From: Apoda limacodes
Taxonomy: Eukaryota > Arthropoda > Insecta > Lepidoptera > Limacodidae
Assembly (NCBI GenBank): GCA_946406115.1
Contig: OX291543.1
Location: forward strand, 29,724,815 to 29,788,814
DNA: 64,000 bases
Direction: 5' to 3'
The notes under the pieces are model-generated. The model was not told where the DNA came from. It did not search any database and worked only from the letters and a program-made list of their open reading frames with translations. This document shows positions 12,441 to 22,552 of the stretch, piece after piece (positions within the stretch are counted from its first letter, which is position 1; every line of letters begins with the position of its first letter). Position numbers and translations under genes: made by a program.

Positions 12441-12563
12441 CAACAAACTTTTCTGACCTTCTGACCTTGGATGTTTGATCGCTAGTGTCGTTGTAAGTTC
12501 ACACTATTTAAATATGGAGGTTGTAGTTTAGATTTTTGACCACTGGGTCAGAAAAATTTGTTT
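12441..12563. mobile_element. MITE family A, copy 1 (about 120 bp)
   Basis: The element starts CAACAAACTTTTCTGACC and ends with GGTCAGAAAAATTTGTTTT, forming ~18-bp terminal inverted repeats. Between them are CTGACCTTGG, CGCTAGTGTCG and GTAAGTTCACAC. The same words in the same order form the copy at 50749-50864. It has no ORF and is best read as a non-autonomous DNA element. This copy has drifted at the right end (TTTTAC for GTTG). Confidence 0.8.
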
Positions 12564-12999
12564 TACTGTATTTTCTTAGAATTCGAAGGTACAAATAAAA
12601 ACTACTTATAAATAGATATTAACAGAGGGCCCCACTGTCCGTTAAGTATCAAAAGCAGCCCCAATAGGTTGCTACGCTGGATATTTCTTCCACACGGTAG
12701 CTGCAGCAGAGCGCGTGTATAAGTCAGTTGACTTTCATGTAGCCACTTTACAGATAAATGACGGAGATAACCGGAGATTTAAGAATATGTGATAGGGCAA
12801 CGATAGACGCGGCCACGGGAGGCTGCGTGTGTAGCTAATTTGGACAGTTATCTGTAGTTTACATGTAGCACGTTTTATATTAGAATTTGTTGTAAATTAA
12901 TTATGACTTTGACTTTTAAAAGGTTTAAGTGTGTATATGTTGTAGCTAAGATCCTGATATAATGTAACCGATTATTTTTTATATTGGACTGTCATTAGA
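12564..12999. other. No gene seen
   Basis: A patch at 12610-12830 has raised GC and several restricted words, but no open frame of useful length and no repeat I know. Confidence 0.35.
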
Positions 13000-13076
13000 G
13001 GCCATCCATTTAATACGTCACGCGCTTAGGGGGTCTAAGATTACGGAAATTAGCGTGACGTATTAAATGGATGGCC
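13000..13076. repeat. Perfect 24-bp inverted repeat (foldback)
   Basis: GGCCATCCATTTAATACGTC continuing ACGC (13000-13023) is exactly complementary to 13053-13076, with a 29-nt spacer that contains GGGGGTCTAAGATTACGG. The transcript or single strand would form a strong hairpin. The words GGCCATCCAT and TACGTCACGC are familiar from a dispersed lepidopteran element, so this is probably a short foldback derivative. Confidence 0.85.
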
Positions 13077-13084
13077 CCTTACTA

Positions 13085-13260
13085 TTTATCAAAGTCAAAG
13101 TCAATTTTTTATTTAAATTAGGTTTTTAGAAACACTTTTCGTCAAAGTTATGAAATACTATTTTTTGAACCCTCCCACCTACCTTGATTTCTATCGAGAA
13201 GAATCCGGCGAGAAACTCGATAGTTACTCTTTAAAAAAAATTATAAAAAATACAAATACA
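13085..13260 (-). mobile_element. CR1/Jockey-type LINE 3' tail, copy 1
   Basis: Read on the minus strand this gives a tail with GAGTTTCTCGCCGGATTCTT, then CTCG, a GGGTTCAAAAAATAG-like block and an end in TTGACTTTGACTTTGAT. It is the same non-coding 3' end as 18530-18760 and 61743-61900. Elements of this kind are 5'-truncated during target-primed reverse transcription, leaving only the tail. No coding part remains here. Confidence 0.7.
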
Positions 13261-13459
13261 ATCAATGTTTTAAATAAAAATTTAAGCCATACAATTTTAT
13301 ATTATTTCCATTTTAATTAAGTTTACCTATGCGCCCTGTAATGAAGCATCTTCAGTTCTATGGATTTTTATCATTAACATAGTCTGAAATATTATAGTAT
13401 GCGTTTTTACAAAGTTGTTGTTTGATAAAAGATTAAAATTTACTTATTAGTAGTTTTTT

Positions 13460-13745
13460 TACCTATCCTAACTCAACTCCATTTCCCATATCAGTATATT
13501 TTTTCCAATATCATTGTACTAAGAAAAAAATCAAAGTTCTTAATGCTTAAGTTGTGAAGTGAGCTCCCTGCCAAGCTTTCTCTAAGGACTACAGTATGGG
13601 GTACAAGAAAGAAGTTATTAGATTTGAAAAGGATCGGCAACGCGCGAGTTATGTCCTTGGTGTTGCAAACGTCCATAGGCTGCGGTGACAGCGTACCATC
13701 AGGCGGACCGTAAACTTGTTAGCCTTTTTAGTGGTATAAAAATAG
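13460..13745 (+). repeat. CATCAGGCGGACCGTAA family, copy 1
   Basis: The right half contains GGATCGGCAACGCGCGAG, GTTGCAAACGTCCATAGGCT, GGTGACAGCGTACCATCAGG, CGGACCGTAAACTTGTT and ends GTGGTATAAAAA. Other copies are at 17405-17500, 36000-36150 and 41213-41375 (minus). It is non-coding and dispersed. The left boundary near 13460 is a guess. The family is common in Lepidoptera in my experience, and its class is unclear to me. Confidence 0.7.
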
Positions 13746-14920
13746 AAAACCTCGTTATTTATTAAGTGGCCAGACCTTGGCCTTGGTGAATGCGCTAAAC
13801 GAGTATTAGCACTAATTAAGAACCAGCGTCATCTTGAGATACCGCAATGGTTCATTAGTTTTGATAAGTTGCTCCTGATTGGCAGGGAAAATGTATCTGG
13901 AACATGTCACATGCTGTTAGTTCGAGTACCTGTAGTGTAGACCCCTTTTGCAAAATGAAATTTGGATCTGGGGTTCTACTACGAACTCACGAAACTTGTG
14001 AATAATGGGAAGTTTAGAATTTGATAGCAAGATGTGTGAAAATGTTACTTTGTGTGTGTTGCCTTTTATCCCTACGGTTATGGATTTTTATAAAATAATA
14101 TTATAAATACCAAAAAGAGTTCATCTTTTTGTAAGTGAATTACGTATTGTGGCTAAAATAGACTAACTTTGTGAATTTTAACATTTTAATTTAATTGCAA
14201 TTAAGGTTCAGAGAGTTTTGACCTTGAATTTGATCATCAGAAAAATACAATAGAAATTATATTATAAAAAAAAACTTTCACTCGTGGATGAAATTGATGA
14301 TTTTTCGAAAGCTTCGTTCGTCTGTCCTTTGCATCATATCTTTGAGGTTGACTTTGACTAAATTCTTGTTAGTGGATCGTTTTGCAAACACGTGAAAATG
14401 CAATATAATAAGTGTTGTCTTTCTGTGTAAAATTTAAACAGTTTTATCACACGAATAAATTTTGTTTACAATTTTTTTACTTGTTTATGTTATGTTGAAT
14501 AGAAGTATGAAATTTTTTAAATATATAAGGATTAACTAATGTTTTAAAATTAACGTAATCCTAATCAAGTTATGTCATAGGGTTGCCAAACATGTACGCC
14601 GCGTGTAGCTGCGCCCGCGCACGAAGAGAGACGCCACGCGGTACCTACTTGTACTAATTGCAAATTGGCTGTTTGTTCTTACAGAACTCCCGCGCCTGAC
14701 GACATGCTGAGAAAGCCTTTGTGTTTGTTTGTGTACAAGTGCTCTTCTCCGGATTTGTCCGTTAAAGTTGAATTGTTTAAATTAATTTTGAATATCTATA
14801 CGACTTTACGTCAATCAATCACACGATTACTTGACACAGATTTATCGATAATTAACTATAGTTATTTAAGTAGGTTTATATATTTATACGTATATTAGGA
14901 TGTTTGCCAATCCTAACAGG
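13746..14920. other. No gene seen; GC-rich word at 14608-14623
   Basis: AT-rich sequence. The patch 14590-14645 is GC-rich and contains GCTGCGCCCGCGCACG, which recurs exactly at 19055-19070. The 77-codon ORF at 14665-14898 starts beside a CAG but encodes nothing I recognise. Confidence 0.4.
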
Positions 14921-15077
14921 CACTTCATTGGGAACAATCTCGAGCTATTCGGAGTATGGAATTCGAGACGAAATTGTATGGAAGAGTGACTTACCTTTCG
15001 AAACCCATGAATTACTGGCATACATTTTTCTCTCGAATTCTAGTGTGCGAATAGCTCGAAACTGTTCCCAATAAAGT
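14921..15077. mobile_element. Foldback element with ~47-bp inverted arms
   Basis: CACTTCATTGGGAACAATCT onwards (14921-14967, ending GGAATTCGAGA) pairs with 15031-15077 (TCTCGAATTC ... TGTTCCCAATAAAGT). The arms share CGAGCTATTCG and about 38 of 47 positions, with a 63-bp loop. There is no ORF. This is a MITE or foldback element, or a long hairpin. Confidence 0.75.
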
Positions 15078-15257
15078 CTCCGGTGGTAAAGTTATAAAAT
15101 AAAAAGTTAAATTGAAAACTGTTGTTTAAAATTCTTTGAGTTTCCCTGAATTTAAAAAGTCATACGGTGGACCTCTGGTTTGTATTTTAGTTACAAAAAG
15201 TATTCTATAAGTAATTAATATAATCCCAGACCCATACTGTCCACTATCAAATACGTA

Positions 15258-15573
15258 TAAGGGTAAACGCCGCAGATTGTTTTCATACAAAATGAATTTT
15301 GCCATAATTTTATTTCACACTTCGATTTAAAAAAATATATATATTTGGTTTCATAAGATTCTCATAAGCCTTTATTTTTAAATATTTTTGCCAAGGTACC
15401 GGAATTTCTCGTATTGAGCAACTTCAAAAATTAAAAAATTTACGTTAATTAACGTTCTTAAAATGGCTTATAACCAAATCAACCAAATTTTTGAAATACA
15501 AATTTCCAATGGCGGCGGATCTATAGGCGCATTTCTAGTGGATCGCAGGGATGCCCTTAAGGGTAAACGCCGT
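15258..15573. repeat. 300-bp segment bounded by direct repeats
   Basis: TAAGGGTAAACGCCGCAG at 15258-15275 recurs as TAAGGGTAAACGCCGTAG at 15558-15575, exactly 300 bases on, with one mismatch. The interior has no ORF and includes CAATGGCGGCGG at 15509-15520. It could be an insertion with a duplicated flank, or one and a part units of a tandem repeat. Confidence 0.6.
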
Positions 15574-15575
15574 AG

Positions 15576-16566
15576 TGAGATCATTTAAATTTATTAAAAT
15601 CATACTCGTCTAGTACAAAAGGGGAATGTTACCTCGTGACAACAAACAGAGTGTTGAAAACACACAGAGCTGAGTCCTTAGAACACACCTGCTGTCGGAA
15701 TTTTAACATGAATGTCGTAATTTTAATGCAGGAAAGTCGTGCGCGACCGTGTCGTAACAATGTTTATAATGTAACGTATAAAAGTTAAGCGCGAAAGCAA
15801 CAATCGTTACAGATCTAGCGTCGCGTCGTGACCGATCCAGATAAATGGACATGTGAGCTTATCCAAACTAAGGGCTTCTCCATAACATATATTTTTTGAT
15901 TAAATTTTATTTTTTTGAATTCGTACTTTTTTGATAAGATTTAATTTTTTTTTTATTAATTATTTATTTCTGAATAGATGTATTTTATTTTCAAAACATT
16001 TTTTCAACATTTTCGTTACAAGTATTTATAAAGATCAGTTTTCTGGAACTTATGGTTAAGAAGTTAGACACAAGTTTAAATTTAAAAGCAAAGTATCCGC
16101 ATGTAGGAAAGAAGTTACTAAAAATATGAACATTTGTGTTTTTCTTATATTCTATCATATATGTATTTACAGAAAAAGTATAAAGTATATTATAATAAAA
16201 TATTGTTATGAAATTCAATATGACTGCCGGTTAATGTTACTCATATAATTTCAGGTCACCTGTACTTTACTGTTTATGGTCAATTTAGTTGTTAATATTG
16301 TTGCATATGAACAACGACTGTCTGCAATTTGCTTTAACAATGTTTATCATTGATCGCGTAGTTGGTTCGATCAGATATGGTACCACATATGGCCATTTGC
16401 CTGTTTTTATTATTTATGTAACAAAAAAATATTTAACTTGAAATCTTATATACTAGGTGAGGTTAAGTACCAGTACTGTTCCTTATTCTGTCAATGTTGA
16501 TGTTTGGTTAGGGTCAATTTAAAATTAATTGCTATTTAAATAAAATAAATAACAAAAATTATTTTT
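15576..16566. other. No gene seen
   Basis: AT-rich, with several T runs (15890-15990). The ORF at 15991-16218 on the minus strand is low-complexity and not credible. Confidence 0.4.
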
Positions 16567-16725
16567 GGACATTACACACAGCGTCATCTGGCCCCAATGT
16601 AAGCAGAGTTTGTGTTATGGGTATCGGACAACGGACAGAAATACATATATAATACTTTTTTTTTGTAAATATATCCATATCATACATAAATACACCCAGA
16701 CTCAAGACATACACAAATGTTTATC
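16567..16725 (-). mobile_element. SINE tail of the 2309-2570 family, reversed
   Basis: On the minus strand the words run AACACAAACTCTGCTTACAT, a GGGGCCAGATGACGCTGTGT block and GGACATTACACAC in reverse. Downstream on the plus strand come GTGTTATGGGTATCGGACAA, CATATCATACATAAATACAC and CCAGACTCAAGACATACAC. All are the reverse complement of the tail at 2400-2556. The tRNA head is missing. Confidence 0.75.
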
Positions 16726-17404
16726 ACATAAATGTGTTTTTACAATGATTCAAAGATTTTCTTAAAGTAAATGGACTCCTCCTTTTAGATTAATAAAAAT
16801 TGATTACTCCAATATTCATATATTTTTAGTAGGTATTCTAATATAAATGATAATATCGGTAACAGTCGGCGCGGCGTGCCTCGTGCAGGTTAGTGGCGCG
16901 GCCACAATGTGCACAGATAATCAGGTGTTACCCACTACCCTACAAAACGCGAAAAGGAAACGCTACGCGGGACCATACCTAGATACAGGTTGATGTTTAA
17001 CTATCGCCCACATTTTAAACATAAATAAATGCAGGTATAAATTGTCTACAAAAGGTTGGCACGCTCGCGCGCGTCTCTACTGTACCTACTTTATGAGATT
17101 GTGTAGACAAAATAAACAAACTGTTTCGTATGTATGAGTAATATATAATAGTTAGTTGTTTATTAACACAAACTAAACGTCAGTTTTGCTCCGTACTGAC
17201 TTACTCACACACTTGTATTCATTCTGTTATTTTGCAGGATATACCAAGATTTTTAGATGAACTATAACTTTACTAACATTACTTCTTTGGCTTTAAAAAT
17301 TAAAATATAGCATAATTTTTTTTGTGGTCAGTGAAAAAATAACTGCTTCATTTGGACTTACTGTTGTACGTGATAAACATTTTTTTTTTGTTTTTTTTTT
17401 AAAA
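16726..17404. other. No gene seen; small GC-rich patch
   Basis: GC-rich 16863-16905 (CGGCGCGGCGTGCCTCGTGC) and 17059-17080 (CGCTCGCGCGCGTCTC) sit in AT-rich DNA. No ORF and no recognised repeat. Confidence 0.35.
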
Positions 17405-17500
17405 AAAAGATGTCAACGTGCTGTCATAGACTACGGTGATCATTTTTGACATCAGGCAAACCGTTAGCTTGTTTGCTACATTAGTATTATAAAAAAAAGA
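17405..17500 (+). repeat. CATCAGGCGGACCGTAA family, copy 2 (diverged)
   Basis: GTCATAGACTACGGTGATCA, GACATCAGGCAAACCGTTAG, CTTGTTTGCTACATTAGTAT and TATAAAAAAAAG align in order with the right half of the 13460-13745 copy. Diverged and truncated. Confidence 0.65.
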
Positions 17501-17520
17501 CTAATACATAAAAATGTTCT

Positions 17521-17670
17521 TAACAAGGAAGATAAGGATCAGGGGTTTCAATTTCACATTGTTTCCTGAGTGGCGGAGGTTCAAAACCGGCGTGTACCAA
17601 TGAGTGTTTTTCTTAATTTCTCAAGAGTACATTGATTCTTCACACCACTGGCTTTCAACCCTCAGGCCAC
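17521..17670 (+). mobile_element. tRNA-headed SINE, family C, copy 1
   Basis: GAGTGGCGGAGGTTCAAAAC, then CGGCGTGTACCAATGAGTG, TTTCTCAAGAGTACATTGAT and TTCACACCACTGGCTTTC, match the reverse complement of 40005-40165 in order. GAGGTTCAAAACC is the B-box position. It is non-coding and flanked on the left by the CATCAGG-family copy. Confidence 0.7.
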
Positions 17671-18529
17671 GGCTCAACGGAAGGACGTAAGGACGTATAA
17701 AATTGATAACGAATTTGATAAAATGGCATGAAATACTCAGAACACAAGTTTTATTCATACTTGTTGGTATTTTTTTTAGGAAACAAAGTGTCTAAGTTGA
17801 ATCCCTTGGGCTAAGCCTTACTTTTAAATATAAAATAAAAAAACCGCCTATCTACCACAAATAAATGTGTTAGGGGAATTTACTACATCCAAACTAATTG
17901 TGATGTATATAACTGATTTTGTGTAATTTTCTCTTCATTTATAGAATCAAATTTTTATACATCAGTATAAAAGCTGGCAGTTTCCTTGACCTTCAGTCGC
18001 AAAAAAAAATCTTTTGCATGGAAAAATCATACTGCACCTTACCGGGATATCGCCGGTCTCACCTTATTACGTATCTTCAGGTTATGTTATGTATTTTATT
18101 TGTAAATTTATGTCTAAGTGAATTTAGAGAGGCAGAAAGTAGTTACCAACATTTATTCTTATTACTTCTAAAATCAACAGTACCTTTCTGATAATTGTAA
18201 TAGCTTCTTTGTCAATTACGTTCAGTCGAACGAGGTTATCATTTGATAGAATAAGTTTGAATTATTTTGAAACCTTTACACGAAATTGTTGCACGTTTTT
18301 CTAGAAATGTCTTAATTAAATTCTTAAAAAGAAAAGTCTTAATTAGAATCTTTTCTACAATAAAATTCCAGAACATGTCGTTAATTAACCCTCAAATAAA
18401 TTAAAAATATATGTCAAAGATACGAGGAGTTTCATGAAAAAAAGCTATTACAAAGTTGATGAATACAGTGATGAAAATGCTTGGAAAAATTAGAACTTAA
18501 TTGATTTGTATTTGTATTGGGGCATTTGT
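17671..18529. other. No gene seen
   Basis: The 90-codon ORF at 17919-18191 encodes no recognised domain. Nothing else stands out. Confidence 0.4.
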
Positions 18530-18760
18530 AATATTTTTTGTATTAAAACATTGAATGTTATAATACCTAGTGTAAGGCTATATTGTATTTTAATATGAAG
18601 TAAAAAAAATATAAAAGATGAACTGCTAAGTTTCTTGCCGATTCTTCTCGGTAGCAAATCATTTCGAACCAGGGGTAATTTTTTATTTAATAATTAAACT
18701 GAAGATTCAGAAGTGCTGTTTAAAAGTCTATTTGAATAAAAAGTTTGATTTTGCAAACCT
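18530..18760 (+). mobile_element. CR1/Jockey-type LINE 3' tail, copy 2
   Basis: GCTAAGTTTCTTGCCGATTC then TTCTCGGTAGCAAATCATTT, CGAACCAGGGGTAA, GAAGTGCTGTTTAAAAGTCT and ATTTGAATAAAAAGTTTGAT, ending in TTTG, are the conserved parts of the LINE tail also seen at 13085-13260 and 61743-61900. There is no reverse-transcriptase sequence upstream, so it is a severely 5'-truncated insertion. Confidence 0.75.
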
Positions 18761-19547
18761 CTTTTTTTGGAAACCGTAAGCTTTGTAGAGTTCGATAACG
18801 TATGAAGAAATCAGAAAATACCTATAAATTATTAAAATTTGATCCAAATATATATCAAAAGCGAAAGTGACACGTATTTGTAAGAGTATTTCGTGTCTTA
18901 ATTACGTCTTGGATTTTTTAACCTAGCTAGCAGTTAACTTTATATATTTTTATTATTTAGCCTCCTGTATATGATGTATTGCTTACGGTACATTGTCCTT
19001 GCGATACCGTGGGCGCTACTGCTCGCCCACGGGCGTACTGCGCTCTGCGGACACGCTGCGCCCGCGCACGCTTAATCAAACCACCTATTATAATGTGCCT
19101 GCTGCCTTATCTCTCTTATGTTAGAGTACGGCACGCGGCAGGTTGTTGACAGGTCCGCCGTGTCGATATGGTAATAATAACAGTTCGTATTGGTTGTTAG
19201 TATAGGTAGTAAACCGATTTCATTAAATTCTCATACTAGGCTATTACGTATTTACTGAGGTAGGTACATATATTATTAGTGGTAAACTGGCCATTGCTAA
19301 TTTCATTAGTAAAAATTAATGAGTGATTCTTTTATTTTATAGACAAATATGATAGTATCCAAGTATGTTTGTAACGAAGTACCTGCTTATTACTAACTCA
19401 ATAGCACTTCATCCCTGGGTCTTAGAAAACCCCAAACTTTTTAAAATAAAATATAGTCCATATCAAACTTTTATCCATTTGAAATAGTATAAGTTTCAAG
19501 AACTTATGGCAGAAATCGTCCTTAAAATAAATTTCGTTTGCTCGTTT
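18761..19547. other. No gene; GC-rich island at 18998-19075
   Basis: The island holds the inverted pair CCGTGGGCG (19007-19015) and CGCCCACGG (19024-19032), and the 16-bp word GCTGCGCCCGCGCACG (19055-19070) shared with 14608-14623. In such AT-rich DNA it may be a regulatory island. No transcript evidence. Confidence 0.35.
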
Positions 19548-19690
19548 CACCCAGAAGACGTCCACAGCTGAACGTATGCCTCCCCTATATGTCTCCACAA
19601 CGGCCGGTCCTGAGCCACCCGCTCCCATCCGCTTTCTGCGGCACTTAACAGATCGTCTGTCCATCTGGACATTATGTTTCTCTTTTATCA
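19548..19690 (-). mobile_element. RTE LINE C-terminus, fragment
   Basis: The minus strand reads WTDDLLSAAESGWERVAQDR followed by PLWRHIGEAYVQLWTSSG and a stop. This is the conserved end of the RTE polyprotein (compare RARWANDLKKVAG at 1200 and MEEACIQQW at 30805). The reading frame is clean over about 38 codons, so this fragment is younger or less decayed than the copy at 1-1316, but only the last exon-sized piece remains. Confidence 0.8.
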
Positions 19691-19739
19691 AATAGCCTAT
19701 AAAATGTTTGTATTCCCAGCCGTTAGACGAAATACACCC

Positions 19740-19870
19740 CTCTACAGGAGGACCGATGCCTCTCCAGAAGAAGGCTTAAGCTATAGTCTTCCACACTGGC
19801 TTAGTGCGGGCTGATAGACGTTGTCAAGCTGGTGGCTACTCGACTGTCAGAATTAACAAGCTACCTTCTT
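19740..19870 (+). repeat. Dispersed element with CTATAGTCTTCCACACTGGC
   Basis: GAAGGCTTAAGCTATAGTCT, TCCACACTGGCTTAGTGCGG, GCTGATAGACG. The same word order (GGGCCATAGTCCATCACGCG, GGTCCAGTGCGG, ATAGTGGACTT) occurs at 62640-62735. The family is familiar from moth genomes, often next to RTE 3' ends, as it is here. Non-coding. Confidence 0.6.
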
Positions 19871-20508
19871 CTGTAATATGACAAACATACAAGCAAAATG
19901 TTATTGTATGCCAAATAATAAAAATACCGGAACAAGAAAGAAAGAATTTGTGTGCCCCGAGGGCTTTATAGGTGATATATAATGTTTATCAACAGAAATA
20001 AATGCATTTTAATATTAATTTCGGATTAATATCTTTAGTTGGTCCGAAGGGTAAAAGGGAACTTTGGAATTTTCCAGGATTGAAAGAAGGCTATGTTCTT
20101 TCCTGTCTCTTCAACTTTGTGCCCGGTTTCAGTTCAATTGAACGCACTGTTGCGATTTAAAAAAGGATGAGCAACACTTTTGCATTTACAATATTAAGTA
20201 TGGATTCGAAATTAAAGTCTTTCCCTTCCCAAGACCAAAAAGTAAATTAAAAATATCTAAAAAACATTGGCTGGTGTTATGGCGCTTGAAAAATATTGCG
20301 CGTAAAAATACAAATAAAAGCGGGAAAGCGAGATTCGTGCAAATTCTTAGGTTTGGGTTTAAAGACATTTATTCTCATAAAGATTACAATCACTTACATG
20401 AGAACATCAAAGAAAACATTGTAAATTTTAACTTTGTTCCATTCGTCGTCACAAATAGATCAGATTTTTATAAGTAGGTAATAAGATTATTTAGGTAAGT
20501 ATCTATGT
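19871..20508. other. No gene seen
   Basis: Overlapping opposite ORFs at 20186-20368 (minus) and 20274-20477 (plus) lack recognisable content. No repeats recognised. Confidence 0.4.
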
Positions 20509-20596
20509 AAACAAAAAATATAGTAGAATAAAAAATAAACAAAAAATATAGTAGAATAAAAAATAAACAAAAAATAAAGTAGAATAAAATAAACAA
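20509..20596. repeat. Tandem repeat, 28-bp period, three copies
   Basis: The unit AAACAAAAAATATAGTAGAA plus TAAAAAAT starts at 20509, 20537 and 20565. The first two are identical; the third has TAAAG for TATAG and a shortened end. Confidence 0.9.
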
Positions 20597-21064
20597 GCTT
20601 AATCTAAGGTTGACAAACTTTAAAACTAACCACCAATTATTCATTCAAACCGGTATAATTCATACAGCTATAGTTTTAGTTATATTAAGTGCAAGTTGTT
20701 ATTGAGAATATTAAAAGATTCTGCATTTCTTATATGCGAGGGTAAACTATTGTAAAGTGTCGCTCCTTGAAACGTCACCATTGTTTTGCTATAGTTCGTT
20801 CGGATTCGCGGCAGTGCTAGATAACTAGCACGACGAGTTTTCGGCTACTGCTGGCTCGGCAAATTCTTGGTAAGTTGAAGTGAATATTTGGTGGTGTTTA
20901 GTTTCCTTGTATTAAAAATGAAAAATAGAGTGTTTAATTCGGGTGAAAACCCCATTTCAGACTGAAACTATTAGATTAGCTAAAAATCTACTATTTCAAT
21001 ACTTTACAGTACACTGAGAAAAGAGTGTACTAAATGCGAAATAAATGCTAGTTCCTTTAGACTA
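20597..21064. other. No gene recognised
   Basis: The patch 20755-20900 (CTCCTTGAAACGTCACCATT ... GCGGCAGTGCTAGATAAC, GCACGACGAG) resembles non-coding LINE 3' sequence but I could not place it. Otherwise AT-rich. Confidence 0.35.
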
Positions 21065-21360
21065 AAAAATCAGCTAAGTGCAAGTTGGACTCGCGGACGA
21101 AGGGTTTCGTACCATTATCTACAAAAACGATCAAAAAATCACGTATGTTGTACGGGAGCTCCCTTATATGTTAATTTTTTCTGGTTTTTAGTATTTGTTG
21201 TTATAGCGGCAACAGAAATACATCTTCTATGAAAATTTCAACTTTCTAACTATAACGGTTCATGAGATACAGCCTGGTGACAGACGGACGGACGGACGGA
21301 CGGCCAGCGAAGCCTTAGTAATACGGTTACTAATTACCTTTCAGGTACGGAACCCTAAAA
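21065..21360 (+). repeat. GTACGGAACCCTAAAAA dispersed element, best copy
   Basis: It begins near GTGCAAGTTGGACTCGCGGA, has GTATTTGTTGTTATAGCGGC, AACAGAAATACATCTTC, GAGATACAGCCTGGTGACAG, a GACGGACGGACGGACGG run (21286-21302), and ends GGTACGGAACCCTAAAAA at 21343-21360. It is the most complete member of the family also seen at 1324-1752, 40285-40400 and 52040-52215. No ORF. I know it as a very common lepidopteran repeat without being able to name its class. Confidence 0.7.
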
Positions 21361-21991
21361 ACGGTTAAGTGCAATTCAGGTCTCATAAGTGCATGGCCAA
21401 GTGCAATCACCCAATAGTACAATAATTATAATATACACGAAATCAGGCAAATTCCATAACAACACTGTTAAATTCATTGTTATCTTCAAAATCATTGTAT
21501 GTTTCTTGTCTTCGTGTAGTTGTAAAATTTGTAAAGCATGTCATAAAAATTCATGTTCTTCTATATAACATATTATTTTATATTATACAAAATGTAAAGC
21601 TAACTATAAAACTTAATATAAAAATACATACTTGATTTCCACCCCTTTGGCAAATAAAAAAAAAACTATATAACACGGACTTAATAAAAATATTTTCATA
21701 AAATATATACTAATAATTTTATTAGCAACTATGTATAAAATATACCTTTAGTAATGTGTGGAAGTATTAGCAAACTAAGTTGTAAGTAAGTGAACCGCAA
21801 ATCGTATCGAGTCAGCTTATGATAAATAAGTGCTTACTGTCACTCTAGAGTTAGAAGTTGCGACGGAATGCAAAGCCGGCATGCATGTATGGTTCGACCA
21901 CCGTAGCTATGGAAATGTATTTTTTGTTTTTAAAAGATTTGTTTAGTGTTAACGGTGAACGTTGTTTTTCCTTTGTTGAAACGACTGGCAC
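21361..21991. other. No gene seen
   Basis: AT-rich unique-looking sequence. Confidence 0.4.
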
Positions 21992-22242
21992 GCCACCTAT
22001 TGTCAAAAAGTTGTACTAAGTCTTCCCTGGTGTGTATACAAAAACTTTTAAAATTTTATTAGAATCGAATGAATAGTCTTAGTGCGCGATTGCGATTTGC
22101 ACTTGACCAGTTTTATTACCTATTGTCTAAGCGTTGTACTAATTCTAAAACCTTTACCGGTGTGTGCAGAACAACTTACTAACATTTTATTACAAGGGTT
22201 GATTGTTATTTAGTGCGCGAGTCCGACTCTTACTTGACCTAA
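21992..22242. repeat. Diverged tandem duplication, ~123-bp period
   Basis: The blocks CACCTATTGTCAAAAAGTTG ... TGGTGTGTATAC ... ATTTTATTAGAA ... AGTGCGCGATTGCGATTTGC, ACTTGACC (21992-22108) and TACCTATTGTCTAAGCGTTG ... CGGTGTGTGCAG ... ATTTTATTACAA ... AGTGCGCGAGTCCGACTC, ACTTGACC (22115-22236) align end to end. The closing GTGCGCGAGTCCGACTC word is a frequent end of lepidopteran dispersed elements, also at 52047 as GCGCGCGAGTCCAACTG. Confidence 0.75.
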
Positions 22243-22318
22243 TCATCCAAATTGGTCGAGCCATTCTCAAGTGATGCTCCGTCATATATATTGTAATTGA
22301 ATTTTATTTATGTAGATA

Positions 22319-22552
22319 CTAGCTGGCCCGGCAAAAGTTGTTCAGCCCTTAAAGTTGGTGCGCTTTAGCGAGGGTAGCTATTACCCTCGGCTACACCCGT
22401 GAGGATTTCCATAAGATACTTTACACAATCCGGGCATGTTTGTGTAGATAAACTAACTTACACCACCATCTGTTAGAAATTTACGGAACCTGGACATGTT
22501 TATGTCGATAAACTAACTTAGTTCGTCATCTGTTAGAAATGTATGGAACTCT
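22319..22552. repeat. CTAGCTGGCCCGGCAAAAG element with 60-bp tandem duplication
   Basis: The head CTAGCTGGCCCGGCAAAAGT (22320-22339) is a familiar lepidopteran repeat start. Behind it a 60-bp unit is duplicated: GGCATGTTTGTGTAGATAAA at 22433 and GACATGTTTATGTCGATAAA at 22493, each continuing CTAACTTA and CATCTGTTAGAAAT with the same spacing. The copies differ at about a fifth of positions. Confidence 0.7.

Noticed and set aside
15572..15596. TGAGATCATTT word resembling bantam
   Set aside because: The match ends after 11 bases and no hairpin partner was found.
17919..18191. 90-codon ORF
   Set aside because: Low-complexity Phe/Leu/Tyr content as expected from AT-rich DNA; no family recognised.
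19422..19691. 89-codon minus-strand ORF starting MIKEKHNVQM
   Set aside because: It is in a different frame from the genuine RTE C-terminus that overlaps it.
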